Source of the DNA: Streptomyces bikiniensis
GTDB taxonomy: Bacteria; Actinomycetota; Actinomycetes; Streptomycetales; Streptomycetaceae
NCBI GenBank assembly: GCA_000716465.1
Contig: JNWL01000037.1
Coordinates: 1-64,000 of the forward strand
Length of the DNA: 64,000 nt
Reading direction: 5' to 3'
Shown here in pieces: positions 34,308-43,606 of the stretch; the first letter of the stretch is position 1; every line of letters starts with the position of its first letter. The translations under genes were made by a program, and so were the position numbers. The notes under the pieces are model-generated. The model was not told the origin of the DNA. It searched no databases and saw nothing but the letters and a program-made list of their open reading frames with translations.

Positions 34308-36835
34308 TGCGGGTCCCGCTTTCCTGGCTGCGGGAGTACGTCGACCTGCCGGCGACGGAGACCGGCCGCGACGTGCAGGCCAAACTCATTTCGGCGGGTC
34401 TCGAGGTCGAGACCGTCGAGCAGCTCGGCGCCGGCCTGTCCGGCCCGCTGGTGGTCGGCAGGGTCCTCACCATCGAGGAGCTGACGGAGTTCAAGAAGCC
34501 CATCCGCTTCTGCACCGTCGACGTCGGGCAGGCCAACGGCACCGGCGAGCCCCAGGAGATCATCTGCGGCGCCCGGAACTTCGCCGAGGGCGACAAGGTC
34601 GTCGTGGCGCTGCCCGGCGCCGTGCTCCCCGGTGACTTCCGGATCGCCGAGCGCAAGACGTACGGCCGCGTCTCCCGGGGCATGATCTGCTCCGGCGACG
34701 AGCTCGGCATGGGCGACGACGGTACGCACGGCATCATCGTGCTGCCGCCGGAGCACGAGGTCGGCACCGACGCCACGGTCCTCCTGGAGCTGTTCGACGA
34801 GGTCCTCGACATCGCCGTCACCCCGGACCGCGGCTACTGCCTCTCGATGCGCGGCGTCGCCCGCGAGACGGCCACCGCCTACGGCCTGCCGCTGCGCGAC
34901 CCGGCGCTGCTCGACGTGCCCGCGCCGAACTCGTACGGCTACCCGGTCCAGATCACCGACCCGATCGGCTGCGACCGCTTCACCGCGCGCACCGTCGTCG
35001 GCCTGGCGCCCGAGGCCCGCTCCCCGATCTGGCTCCAGCGCCGCCTCCAGAAGGCCGGCATGCGCCCGATCTCGCTGGCCGTGGACGTCACCAACTACGT
35101 GATGCTGGAGCTCGGCCAGCCGCTCCACGCCTACGACCGCACCCGGCTCGACGGCCCCATCGGGGTCCGCCGCGCCGAGGCCGGCGAGAAGATCACCACG
35201 CTCGACGGCACCGTGCGCGTCCTGGACGCCGCCGACCTGGTCATCACCGACAACCGCGGCCCGATCGGCATCGCGGGCGTCATGGGCGGCGCCAACACGG
35301 AGATCGCCGACCCGGTCACCGACCCGGAGACCGGTGTCGTCACCGGCACCTCCGAGGTCGTCATCGAGGCCGCGCACTTCGACGCGATCTCGATCGCCCG
35401 CACGGCCCGCCGCCACAAGCTGTCCTCCGAGGCGTCCAAGCGCTTCGAGCGCGGCGTCGACCCGCAGGCCGCCGCCGCTGCCGCGCAGCGCACCGTCGAC
35501 CTGCTCGTGCTGCTCGCGGGCGGCACGGCCGAGGCCGGCGTCACCGAGGTCGTGGCCCCGTCCGCGCCCCGGACGATCGTCGTCCCGGCGGACCACCCGG
35601 ACAAGGTCGCGGGCGTCGCCTACGGCCGCGAGACCGTCGTCCGGCGCCTCCAGGAGGTCGGCTGCGACGTCTACGGCCAGGACGAGCTGGTCGTCACCGT
35701 GCCGTCGTGGCGCCCCGACCTCAACGAGCCGAACGACCTGGCCGAAGAGGTCATCCGCCTGGAGGGCTACGAGAACCTGCCCTCCACGCTGCCCAAGCCC
35801 CCGGCCGGCCGCGGGCTCACCGAGCGCCAGCGCGTCCACCGCCGCGTGGGCCGCGCCCTGGCCGGCGCCGGCTACGTCGAGGCGCTGAACTACCCGTTCA
35901 TCGGCGAGCAGGCCCTCGACAACCTCGGCCTCGACGCGGACGACGCCCGCCGCCGGCTGGTGAAGCTGGTCAACCCGCTCTCGGACGAGGAGCCCGCGCT
36001 CCGTACGACGCTGCTCCCGGGCCTGCTCGGGGCGCTGCGCCGCAACGACAGCCGGGGCAGCCACGACCTGGCGCTCTTCGAGACCGGTCTGGTCTTCCTG
36101 GCCGGCGAGCGGCCGGGCGTCGCCGTCCGCCTCGGCGTCGACCGGCGTCCCACGGACGAGGAGATCGCCGAGGTCAACGCGGTCCTGCCCGCGCAGCCCC
36201 GGCACGTCGCCGTCGTCCTCGCCGGCGCGCGCGAGCAGGCCGGCTGGTGGGGCAAGGGCCGTCCGTCCGACTGGGCGGACGCGGTCGAGGCGGCCCGCAC
36301 GGTCGCCCGCGAGGCCGGCGCCGAACTGATCGTGCGCCAGGGCCAGTACGGCCCGTGGCACCCGGGCCGTTGTGCCGAGCTGCTGGTCGTCGTCGACGGC
36401 GAGGAGCGCACGGCGGGCCACGCGGGCGAACTGCACCCGCGCGTCGTGAAGGCCTTCGGCCTGCCGGCCCGGACCAGCGCCATGGAACTGGACCTCGACC
36501 TGGTCGAGGCGGCGTCCGAGGGCCCCCTCAAGGCCCCCCGGATCTCCTCCTTCCCGGTCGCCACCCAGGACGTCGCCCTGGTCGTCGCCGACGGCGTCCC
36601 GGCCGCCGAGGTCGAGGCCGCCCTGCGCGAGGGCGCGGGCGAACTCCTGGAGTCCATCCGGCTGTTCGACGTCTACACCGGCGACCAGCTCGGCGAGGGC
36701 ACCAAGTCCCTGGCGTACGCACTGAAGTTCCGCGCCCCGGACCGCACCCTGACGGTCGACGAGGCCTCCGCGGCCCGCGACGCGGCCGTCGCCCTGGCCG
36801 CCGACCGCACCGGCGCCGTCCTGCGCGGCGCCTGA
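34307..36835 (+). CDS. pheT: phenylalanine--tRNA ligase beta subunit
   Basis: 842 residues, full length. Domains in order: core [19 protein letters not shown]-like tRNA-binding domain (about 45-155, [12 protein letters not shown] to [15 protein letters not shown]); B3/B4 editing domain (around 215-390, [20 protein letters not shown] abbreviated); B5 (about 410-490); catalytic-like core with RFERGVDPQ and [21 protein letters not shown]-terminal anticodon-binding FDX-ACB domain (about 750-842, [12 protein letters not shown]). It removes mischarged Tyr-tRNA and completes the active enzyme with PheS. Translationally coupled to pheS. Confidence 0.97.
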
Positions 36836-36861
36836 CCTCGCGGCGCCACCCGGCGGCACCA

Positions 36862-36900
36862 GGAGGGCCGCCCCGGAGATCCTCTCCGGGGCGGCCCTCC
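36862..36900 (+). terminator. terminator of pheST
   Basis: A perfect 18-bp stem (36862-36879 with 36883-36900, beginning GGAGGGCCGCCCC) with a 3-nt loop, 27 bp after the pheT stop. It also lies downstream of the convergent lipoprotein gene. Confidence 0.92.
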
Positions 36901-36941
36901 GTCGTTTCCGGAAACGCCGGCACCCGCCGTCCGTCAGGGCT

Positions 36942-37586
36942 TCACGAGGGCTGGTCCCCTGTTTCCCCGACGGTGAAAGCACCGGTGGCGGGAGCCACGC
37001 ACGCGGTCACCTCCGTCGCCTCGCCCGCCGCCGTGCCCACCTCGCAGAGCCGGCCGCCGCCCTCCCGCAGGTCGAGTCGGAAGCGCGTGGTCCTGCCGTC
37101 CTGTTCGAGGCCGTGGATGCGCTCGTCGATGTATCCGAGGCCGTTCAGGGTCTTGCGGACGTTCGCGGGGGTGGGGTTCGCGACCGCCTGGAGCGCCTCG
37201 ACGATGCGCTGCTCGTGCTGGACGCTCGCGCACCAGTCGCGGGCATTCAGCACCGTCTCGGGCCCGCTGGGGGCGCCGGGCTCGATCGGGCCGGTGGGGG
37301 GAGCCTCGCCCGGGGCGAGGCTCTGCTGCCGCTGCGCCCCGGTCGGCTTCGGGGCGGCGGGGGCCGTGCCGGGCGGAGGACACGGACGGGTGACCTCGTC
37401 GAGCATCGCCGCGAACGCCGCTCGCTCGGCCGACGACGACGGAGTGCCCGCCTTCCCGGCCTCGGCACCCGGACCCGGCCCGTCCTGCCCTCCGCAGCCG
37501 ACAAGGGCCAGGGAGGCGAGGGCGGCGACCACGAAGGCGCGTCCGGGCCGGGCGAACGGGCCGCTGAGCGTGGAGGCGTGTGTCAT
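36942..37586 (-). CDS. secreted lipoprotein of unknown function
   Basis: 214 residues from ATG at 37586 (GGGAGG upstream). Lipoprotein signal: basic start, hydrophobic AFVVAALASLALVGC with the lipobox cysteine at 31, then a Gly/Pro/Ser-rich linker. The mature domain has a DEVTRPCPPP segment, ARDWCASVQHEQRIVEAL, GYIDERIHGLEQDGRTTRFR and CEVGTAAGEATEVTACVAP, with four cysteines that could pair. I recognise no family. It is divergent from the YD-repeat/phospholipase A2 gene across a 32-bp palindrome, so joint regulation is likely. A protective role against the phospholipase is conceivable but unsupported by homology. Confidence 0.82.
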   Translation of the reverse strand: MTHASTLSGPFARPGRAFVVAALASLALVGCGGQDGPGPGAEAGKAGTPSSSAERAAFAAMLDEVTRPCPPPGTAPAAPKPTGAQRQQSLAPGEAPPTGPIEPGAPSGPETVLNARDWCASVQHEQRIVEALQAVANPTPANVRKTLNGLGYIDERIHGLEQDGRTTRFRLDLREGGGRLCEVGTAAGEATEVTACVAPATGAFTVGETGDQPS

Positions 37587-37612
37587 GCGGTCAGCCTCCC
37601 GGAGAGGTCCGT

Positions 37613-37644
37613 TCTCCACATGAGTACGCGTACTCATGTGGAGA
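37613..37644. promoter_or_regulatory. 32-bp perfect palindrome between divergent secreted-protein genes
   Basis: Positions 37613-37628 (TCTCCACATGAGTACG) are the exact reverse complement of 37629-37644. It lies 27 bp upstream of the lipoprotein start and about 65 bp upstream of the predicted -35 of the phospholipase gene. It could bind a dimeric regulator, extrude as a cruciform, or be a recombination site. It is the longest uninterrupted palindrome I found. Confidence 0.95.
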
Positions 37645-37708
37645 GAGCGCAAGATCGTCAACTCTTGGGACGCGATCGAGCGCGCAACCGGAAGTCTCCA
37701 GAAGGCTC

Positions 37709-37738
37709 TTGCGCTGCGAGGCGATCTCGATCTAGCGT
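37709..37738 (+). promoter_or_regulatory. promoter of the phospholipase A2 gene
   Basis: TTGCGC (37709-37714) and TAGCGT (37733-37738) are separated by 18 bp, 50 bp upstream of the GTG. The surrounding 150 bp are visibly richer in A+T than the rest of the window. Confidence 0.55.
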
Positions 37739-37788
37739 CCACACCGATCCGTTTGGATCTTCACATTTTCTTCACGAGGGGGGAACTC

Positions 37789-39465
37789 GTGCGCAGAAGA
37801 AATGCGCTTCCTGTGCTGGCCGTGGCGTCCCTGTCCCTGCTGCTCCCGCAGGAGCTGTCCTGGGCGGCACCCGCGGCGGCCCTGCCCGCGGCGGGTGCCG
37901 CGGCCGTCGATCCGCCGCTGGCGGGGGGCGAACTCCAGCAGGTCGGTCCCGGTGTCTACTCGACCGCGGACCAGGCGTTCGAGATCTACGAGACCGATGT
38001 GCCCTTCGGCCTGATGGGCCGCAGCCACACCGTCTCCGTCCAGTCGGGCGGCGTCTCGAAGCCGGAGTCCGCGCCCGTGTCCCGCAAGGACATGGGGGTC
38101 TTCGGCCCGGGTTGGGAAGCCGAGTTCGTGGGGGGTCAGCTCAACCGCAAGCTTGAGCTGAAGGGCGGCACGGTCGTCGTCACCGATCTCAACGTGAAGT
38201 CCGCGACGACGTACAGCCTGAAGAGCAGCCTCGACTACCCGGACGGCGGCTGGGTCCGGAAGTACACGACGCCCGAGGGCGACACCTTCACCGAGACCAC
38301 CAGGTTCAACGCGGCGACGGGCACGATGGTGTCCACCGGCACCGAGACCCTCAACGCCTCCACGTCGGTCCCGGACGAGGACCTGTCCGCCGACACCGAC
38401 GCCGGCACCCCGGTCGACTACAACGACCTGGCGCCCTCCTACACCTGGAAGCAGGTGGGCTCAGGAGCCGACAACTGGCGCGTCACCGGCGTGGGCACCG
38501 TCTCCGACAACGCCCTTTCCACCGTCACGTACGACACCGCGGGCCGGATCTCCACCATCAAGGACACCGAGGTCGGGGAGACGACGTCCCGCCTCCTGAC
38601 GGTCAAGTACTCGACCGCCACGACGGCCACCGGCACGAAGCCCGGCGAGTACGCGGGCCGCGCCAGGGAGATCACCCTGACCGACGGCGCCACGGTGCAG
38701 ACGCTCGCCCGGTACTCGTACGACGCCTCCGGCCTGCTCCGCACGGTGGCCAACCCCGCCGCGGGCGTCGACACCGCCTCCGCGTACGAGTACGACACCA
38801 CCGGGCGGGTCTCCGCCGTCGCCTCGCCGTCCAACGGCGAGTGGGACCTGGCGTTCCCGGCCGGATCGGCCTCCCCGAACGTCCTCCCGGTCGGCCCCGA
38901 GCGTCCGGCCTCGAACGCGCCGCTCCAGGGCGCCCCCGGGATCGACGACCCCGCCGCCGCCGGCCCGCCGGCGACCGACTTCGTCAACGGTGAGATCACC
39001 GACCCGCAGGCCTACCCGCGCCACTGCTCCGCTGCGACGGACTGGCTGTGGTACCTCAAGAAGGGCTGCGCCGCCTGGGTCGCGCACTACGGCTGGAGGT
39101 CCCCGTACTGGAAGCAGACGCCGACCAAGCACTGGGTCGTGGGCATCAACTACGACGGCTGCAGCACCCCCGGCCCCAACATCAGCCGGCCGGGCGGCTT
39201 CAACTTCCGGACCGCGTGTGACATGCACGACTACGGTTACGGCCTCATCGGCAACACGTACAAGGGCTACGCGTACTACCTCGACCGCAGCAAGAAGTCG
39301 AACGTCGAGAACGCCTTCCACACCACGATGAGGACCTACAGCTGCAAGGCCTACTTCATCACCAAGCGGCCGGCGTGCAACGCCTACGCACTGGCGTACT
39401 ACAAGGCCGTGAGCAGCAAGCGCTGGGGCGGCGACCCGAAGAACGGCGCCAACGCCACGAGGTAG
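37789..39465 (+). CDS. secreted YD-repeat protein with C-terminal prokaryotic phospholipase A2 domain
   Basis: 558 residues from GTG at 37789 (GAGGGGGG upstream). Signal peptide MRRRNALPVLAVASLSLLLP, cleavage after the following alanines. Residues about 50-240 resemble the N-terminal part of RHS-like proteins (VFGPGWEAEFVGGQLNRKLE). YD-type repeats lie at about 245-370 (YDTAGRISTIKD, YSYDASGLLRTV, YEYDTTGRVSAV). The C-terminal 150 residues carry the phospholipase A2 motif CDMHDYGY, Cys477 to Tyr484, with the His480-Asp481 dyad; further cysteines allow disulfides. Such a combination suggests an exported enzyme or toxin delivered from a short RHS shell. Terminator at 39516-39543. Confidence 0.9.
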   Translation: MRRRNALPVLAVASLSLLLPQELSWAAPAAALPAAGAAAVDPPLAGGELQQVGPGVYSTADQAFEIYETDVPFGLMGRSHTVSVQSGGVSKPESAPVSRKDMGVFGPGWEAEFVGGQLNRKLELKGGTVVVTDLNVKSATTYSLKSSLDYPDGGWVRKYTTPEGDTFTETTRFNAATGTMVSTGTETLNASTSVPDEDLSADTDAGTPVDYNDLAPSYTWKQVGSGADNWRVTGVGTVSDNALSTVTYDTAGRISTIKDTEVGETTSRLLTVKYSTATTATGTKPGEYAGRAREITLTDGATVQTLARYSYDASGLLRTVANPAAGVDTASAYEYDTTGRVSAVASPSNGEWDLAFPAGSASPNVLPVGPERPASNAPLQGAPGIDDPAAAGPPATDFVNGEITDPQAYPRHCSAATDWLWYLKKGCAAWVAHYGWRSPYWKQTPTKHWVVGINYDGCSTPGPNISRPGGFNFRTACDMHDYGYGLIGNTYKGYAYYLDRSKKSNVENAFHTTMRTYSCKAYFITKRPACNAYALAYYKAVSSKRWGGDPKNGANATR

Positions 39466-39515
39466 GGGCACCCGTCCTGCGCGGCAGCGCCTCGCCCCCG
39501 GCGCACCGACCGCCC

Positions 39516-39543
39516 GGGCGCACCGGCCGGACCCGGTGCGCCC
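39516..39543 (+). terminator. terminator of the phospholipase gene
   Basis: GGGCGCACCGG (39516-39526) pairs with CCGGTGCGCCC (39533-39543), 6-nt loop. Confidence 0.85.
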
Positions 39544-39707
39544 TGGCCGACGGGGCCGGGCGCGGGACCCCTCCGCCCCGGCCCCGTCTCTCCGACGGGC
39601 CCGTACGTCACATGGGCTCCGCCCGCCCCGGCCCGCACCCGTGCGGCCGGCCACATCCTTCCGTCCCGGTGCACGCCCGCACCTGTCACACGTTCCTGGA
39701 GCAGAAG

Positions 39708-41816
39708 TTGAAGAGACCCATAGGCGGCATGGTCGTCGTCGCAGCAGCAGCGGCGGCTGCCCTGGTGGCCACCGTCACCCCGGCGGGTGCCGGCCCGTCG
39801 TCCGGAACCGCTTCCGTCGCCGAGGACGGCGGTCCGGTCGCCCCCCTGCTGTTCGACGAGACGCAGAACGGCGGCACCGTCCGCGTCAACGTCGTCACCG
39901 CCCAGCGGACCGACCTGGAATCCGTCGCCGACGCGGGCCAGACCCTCGTCTCGTACGACACGCTGCCGATGACCACCCTCCGGGTGGACAGGGCGGGTCT
40001 CGAAGAACTGAATGCCAAGCCGGGCGTCATCAGCGTCACCGAGGACGTCGCGGTCAAGCCCGCGCTGAACGAGTCCACCGCCAAGATCGGCGGCGACCAG
40101 ACCGTCGCCGCCGGGAAGACGGGCGCCGGCACCGCGGTCGCGATCCTCGACACCGGCGTCGCCGTCGACCACCCGTTCCTCTCGGGCCGGGTGAAGGCCG
40201 AAGCGTGCTTCTCCGACAACGACCCGATCGCCGGTTCCAGCAGCCTGTGCCCCGACGGCTCCCCCGCGCAGGAGGGCCCCGGCAGCGCCGACGCCGACAG
40301 CGGCCCGTGCGCCACCTCGGGCGTCGACTGCTCCCACGGCACCCACGTCGCCGGCATCGCCGCCGGCAACGGAGCGGGCCTCAGCGGGGCGCCCCGGTAC
40401 GGCGTCGCACCCGGTGCGGACGTCATCGCCGTCCAGGTGTTCTCCAAGTTCGACTCCGAGGACGTCTGCGGGGCCGGCCTGAGCCCGTGCGTGGCCAGCT
40501 TCACCAGCTCCCAGGCCAAGGGCCTGGAGAAGGTCCTCGCACTGAAGAAGGCCGGGACCGACATCGTCGCGGCCAACATGAGCCTGGGCGGCGGACGCTG
40601 GACCACGGCCTGCGACCAGGACCTCCGCAAGCCGGTCGTGGACGCCCTGCGCGCAGCGGGCGTCGCCACGGTCGTCGCCGCCGGAAACAACGGTTACACC
40701 GACGCCGTCAGCGCCCCCGGCTGCATCTCCTCCGCGATCACGGTCGGCTCGACCACCGACGAGGACCAGCTCTCCTCCTTCACCAACCGCGGACCGCTGC
40801 TCGACCTCCTGGCCCCCGGCACGAGCATCGTCTCCTCGGTCCCCGGCGGCGGCTACAGGACGAAGAACGGCACCTCCATGGCCGCCCCCCACGTCGCCGG
40901 GGCCCTCGCCGTGCTGAGGCAGACCTACCCCGACCTGGGCATCGGCCAGCTCGAAGCGCTGCTCAAGAGCAACGGCAAGGCCATCACGTACACCGGCGCC
41001 ACCACTCCGCGGATCCAGCTCGGCCAGAGCGCGGCGCCCGCCGTTCCCGGCGACATGAACGGCGACAGGAAGCCGGACCTCGTCGCGGTCGACGAGGACG
41101 GCAAGCTGTGGCTGTACCCCGGCACCGGCACCGGCGCGCTCGGCTCCCGGATCCAGATCGGCACCGGCGGCTGGAGCGGCGCCTCGGTGGCGCACCGCGG
41201 CGACTGGACCGGTGACGGCACGGAGGACGTCGTCGCCGTCGTCGGCGGCCAACTGCTGGTCTACGCCAACCGCGGCAACGGCACCCTCGCCGCCCCCGTC
41301 AAGATCGCCACCGTGCCCACCACCACCCGGATCGTCGTCCCCGGTGACGTCAACAAGGACGGGCACCCCGACGTCGTCGCCTCCTACGACAACAAGCTCT
41401 ACCTCTACACGGGCACCAGCGGCGCCAAGCCGGCCGTCTCCGCCCCGATCACCATCGGCACCGGCGGCTGGGGCGTCATGGACCTCGCCGCTCCCGGCGA
41501 CGCCAACAAGGACGGCCGCGTCGACCTGCTGGCCCGCGACACCCGTGACGGCATCCTGTACCACTACGCCGGACTGCCCGACGGAAAGAACTTCAGCGAG
41601 CGCACCGAGTACGGGCACGGGTACACCACCTCCTTCCGGCCCCTGATCGCAGGGGCCGCCGACGCCGACCGCAACGGCGTCGCCGACACCTGGGCCACCG
41701 CGGGCGACGGCACCCTGAAGTTCTACAAGGGCGGCGCCGACATCCACGGCCCCATTGACGGCCCGAGCGTCCAGGTCGGCACCGGCGGCTGGCAGACCAT
41801 CAAGTCCCTCAGCTGA
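39708..41816 (+). CDS. secreted S8 serine protease with C-terminal FG-GAP/VCBS repeats
   Basis: 702 residues from TTG at 39708, six bases after CTGGAG; this start gives a proper signal peptide (MKRPIGGMVVVAAAAAAALV, cleavage after AGA). ATG at 39729 would remove its basic residues. A short propeptide (VRVNVVTAQRTDLESVADAG and on) precedes the subtilisin domain: Asp148 in ILDTGVAVDHP, His210 in CSHGTHVAG, Ser390 in GTSMAAPHVAG. From about 445 come FG-GAP-like repeats (DMNGDRKPDLVAVDEDGKLW, DVNKDGHPDVVASYDNKLYL, DANKDGRVDLLARD), calcium-binding beta-propeller blades probably for substrate or surface binding. Terminator at 41868-41903. Confidence 0.93.
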   Translation: MKRPIGGMVVVAAAAAAALVATVTPAGAGPSSGTASVAEDGGPVAPLLFDETQNGGTVRVNVVTAQRTDLESVADAGQTLVSYDTLPMTTLRVDRAGLEELNAKPGVISVTEDVAVKPALNESTAKIGGDQTVAAGKTGAGTAVAILDTGVAVDHPFLSGRVKAEACFSDNDPIAGSSSLCPDGSPAQEGPGSADADSGPCATSGVDCSHGTHVAGIAAGNGAGLSGAPRYGVAPGADVIAVQVFSKFDSEDVCGAGLSPCVASFTSSQAKGLEKVLALKKAGTDIVAANMSLGGGRWTTACDQDLRKPVVDALRAAGVATVVAAGNNGYTDAVSAPGCISSAITVGSTTDEDQLSSFTNRGPLLDLLAPGTSIVSSVPGGGYRTKNGTSMAAPHVAGALAVLRQTYPDLGIGQLEALLKSNGKAITYTGATTPRIQLGQSAAPAVPGDMNGDRKPDLVAVDEDGKLWLYPGTGTGALGSRIQIGTGGWSGASVAHRGDWTGDGTEDVVAVVGGQLLVYANRGNGTLAAPVKIATVPTTTRIVVPGDVNKDGHPDVVASYDNKLYLYTGTSGAKPAVSAPITIGTGGWGVMDLAAPGDANKDGRVDLLARDTRDGILYHYAGLPDGKNFSERTEYGHGYTTSFRPLIAGAADADRNGVADTWATAGDGTLKFYKGGADIHGPIDGPSVQVGTGGWQTIKSLS

Positions 41817-41867
41817 ACCGGGCCCCCTCCCCGGCGACCGCGCGACGCTCCGCACGGTGAGCCGCGC

Positions 41868-41903
41868 CGAAGGCCCCTCGCCACGACCGGCGAGGGGCCT
41901 TCG
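41868..41903 (+). terminator. terminator of the protease gene
   Basis: CGAAGGCCCCTCGCC (41868-41882) pairs perfectly with GGCGAGGGGCCTTCG (41889-41903), 6-nt loop. Confidence 0.9.
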
Positions 41904-42182
41904 GGCGTGACGGGCACGGGCGGTCCCGAACCGCCGGCATCCGCTTCGTGGGAGCGGCGCTCCCTTCCCGAACCACGCGCCTCTGTACGGAGTTCGCGCA
42001 CCCGTGCCGATGGCGCACCCCTGGCGAAGGGCGGCGCGCCGGGGGCGCTCACTCCTTCGGGTGAGATCGGCGGGGGGCGTTCCGCGGGGGCGGGCGCGGT
42101 CGGGAGAATCGACGCGGCCGCAGGGGCGGACCTGCGTGCCGCAGGGCCTTCGGGCACTGTCGGGGCTCGGGAAGGGCCGTGC
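41904..42182. other. intergenic stretch without a supported gene
   Basis: Between the protease terminator and the PP2C gene. The open frame running in from 41907 has no homology and a composition unlike the proteins here. A small stem (CTCAC/GTGAG near 42050) is the only structure I noticed; the promoter of the next gene must lie here but has no clear -10. Confidence 0.5.
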
Positions 42183-43250
42183 ATGATCCGTACGAGGTCG
42201 TTGGACTCCGATGGCTCCCGGCTCCGCCGGCTGGCCCCGCTCGCTCTTCCCGCCGCCTGGGGCGCGGTGGCCGTGGCGTGGAAGTTCGCCTGTCCGCCGG
42301 CCAGGGAGCCGGGGCTGCCGATGCGGATCGCCACCAGCGTCGTCCTCCTCTCCGTCGGCATCGCGCTCGTCCTCGGCGTCCGGCGCGGGCTCGCCCGCGA
42401 GCTGGCACGGGCGCGGACCGTCGCGGAGGCCACCCAGCGGGTGCTGCTGCGGCCGCCGCCGGGCCGCCTCGAAGGGCTGACCCTGGCCGCCGGGCAGCTC
42501 TCCGCCTCCCGGGGCGCCTCCGTCGGCGGGGACCTGTACGGGGCCGTGGCCACCCCCCACGGGGTGCGGATCGTCGTCGGGGACGTCCGGGGCCACGGGC
42601 TCGCCGCGCTCGGCGCCGTGGTCGCGGTGCTCGGCAGCTTCCGCGAGGCCGCCCACGACGAGCCCGAACTCGCCGGAGTGCTGCGGCGGTTGGAGCGCGC
42701 CCTGGAGCGGCACCTGCGCGAGCGGGCCCGGGACGAGCACCCGGCGCGGGCCGGGACGGACCCCGAGCACCCGGTGGCGGAGGAGTTCGTGACCCTGCTG
42801 CTCCTGGAGATCGGGCCCGACGGGCGGCTCGCCGTGTTCGACTGCGGCCACCCCGCCCCGTACCGCCTCGGCCGGACGGCGCAGCGGCTGCCCGTCGGCG
42901 ACCCGCTGCCCCCGCTCGGGGTGCTGCCGCTGCCCGCCGTCCTCACGCCGTACACGGCGGCCCGGCTGCTGCCCGGCGAGACCCTCGTCCTGCACACCGA
43001 CGGCGCGGAGGAGGCCCGGGACCACCGGGGCCGGTTCTTCGCCCTCGACACCGCCCTGGCCGGGCCTCCCGGCGAGGCGCCCGCGGCGCTCGTCCGCCGG
43101 GTCCGGACGGAGCTGCTGCACCACACGGGCGGCCGGCTCGCCGACGACGTCGCCCTCCTCGTCGTACGGAACGACCGTGCCAGGGTGCCGGCGCAGCCCG
43201 CCGAACCCGGGCTGCGCCGGCCCCGCACCGCCCCCTCCCCCCACTGCTGA
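42183..43250 (+). CDS. membrane-anchored PP2C-type (SpoIIE/RsbU-like) phosphatase
   Basis: 355 residues from ATG at 42183 (GGGAAGGG upstream). Two short N-terminal membrane helices (LAPLALPAAWGAVAVAWKFA; MRIATSVVLLSVGIALVLGV), then a linker helix (ARELARARTVAEATQRVLL) and a PP2C domain with the metal aspartates in GGDLYG and GDVRGHG, FDCGHPAPY, and HTDGAEEARD. Such proteins dephosphorylate anti-sigma-factor antagonists in sigma-B-like switches; Streptomyces has many copies. No anti-sigma gene is adjacent. The sensory part is minimal, so input probably comes from the membrane region. Confidence 0.92.
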   Translation: MIRTRSLDSDGSRLRRLAPLALPAAWGAVAVAWKFACPPAREPGLPMRIATSVVLLSVGIALVLGVRRGLARELARARTVAEATQRVLLRPPPGRLEGLTLAAGQLSASRGASVGGDLYGAVATPHGVRIVVGDVRGHGLAALGAVVAVLGSFREAAHDEPELAGVLRRLERALERHLRERARDEHPARAGTDPEHPVAEEFVTLLLLEIGPDGRLAVFDCGHPAPYRLGRTAQRLPVGDPLPPLGVLPLPAVLTPYTAARLLPGETLVLHTDGAEEARDHRGRFFALDTALAGPPGEAPAALVRRVRTELLHHTGGRLADDVALLVVRNDRARVPAQPAEPGLRRPRTAPSPHC

Positions 43251-43273
43251 GAGGAGGGGGACGGTACCGGCGC

Positions 43274-43318
43274 CGCCCGCCCCGCCACGGAGTGTCGGGC
43301 AGATCAGCGGGGCGGGCG
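43274..43318 (+). terminator. hairpin after the PP2C gene
   Basis: CGCCCGCCCCGC (43274-43285) pairs perfectly with GCGGGGCGGGCG (43307-43318), loop of 21 nt. Confidence 0.65.
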
Positions 43319-43606
43319 ACGCGGACCGGGCGGCCGCACTGTACGAGGGGGAGCCGGCGGCCCGGTCGTCGCCTTGCGGCGAGAAGCACAGTCAACCGGG
43401 GGCGGGACGGGCGCGGCAGAGCGCGCGGGCCGGAAGAACGGGTGATTCGTTCACACCCCGTGCGAAATCCTCGCGCAGGCCTCCGGGACCCTCCGCGCGT
43501 ACACCCCGTGCACCCGATTCCCCCCGTACGGGGCCACTCCGCGCCACTCCGCCCCGCACGAAATCGGCCACCGCTACGCTGAGTTCACCGAGCGACCGGA
43601 GCGGCC
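43319..43606. other. intergenic stretch upstream of the NsdA-like gene
   Basis: No supported gene. Open frames here on both strands lack homology and ribosome sites. TACGCT (43574-43579) about 30 bp before the ATG is a possible -10. Repeated CCCCGTGC motifs (near 43457 and 43506) may be regulatory. Confidence 0.4.

Noticed and set aside
39399..43244. Very long minus-strand open frame (1281 codons) opposite the protease and phosphatase genes
   Set aside because: Antisense shadow of high-GC coding DNA: the plus-strand genes have signal peptides, catalytic motifs and ribosome sites; the minus frame is low-complexity Gly/Asp/Val with no homology.
42943..43395. Small minus-strand gene after the PP2C phosphatase
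   Set aside because: Arg/Gly-rich composition typical of shadow frames; it overlaps the phosphatase gene antisense and has no ribosome site.
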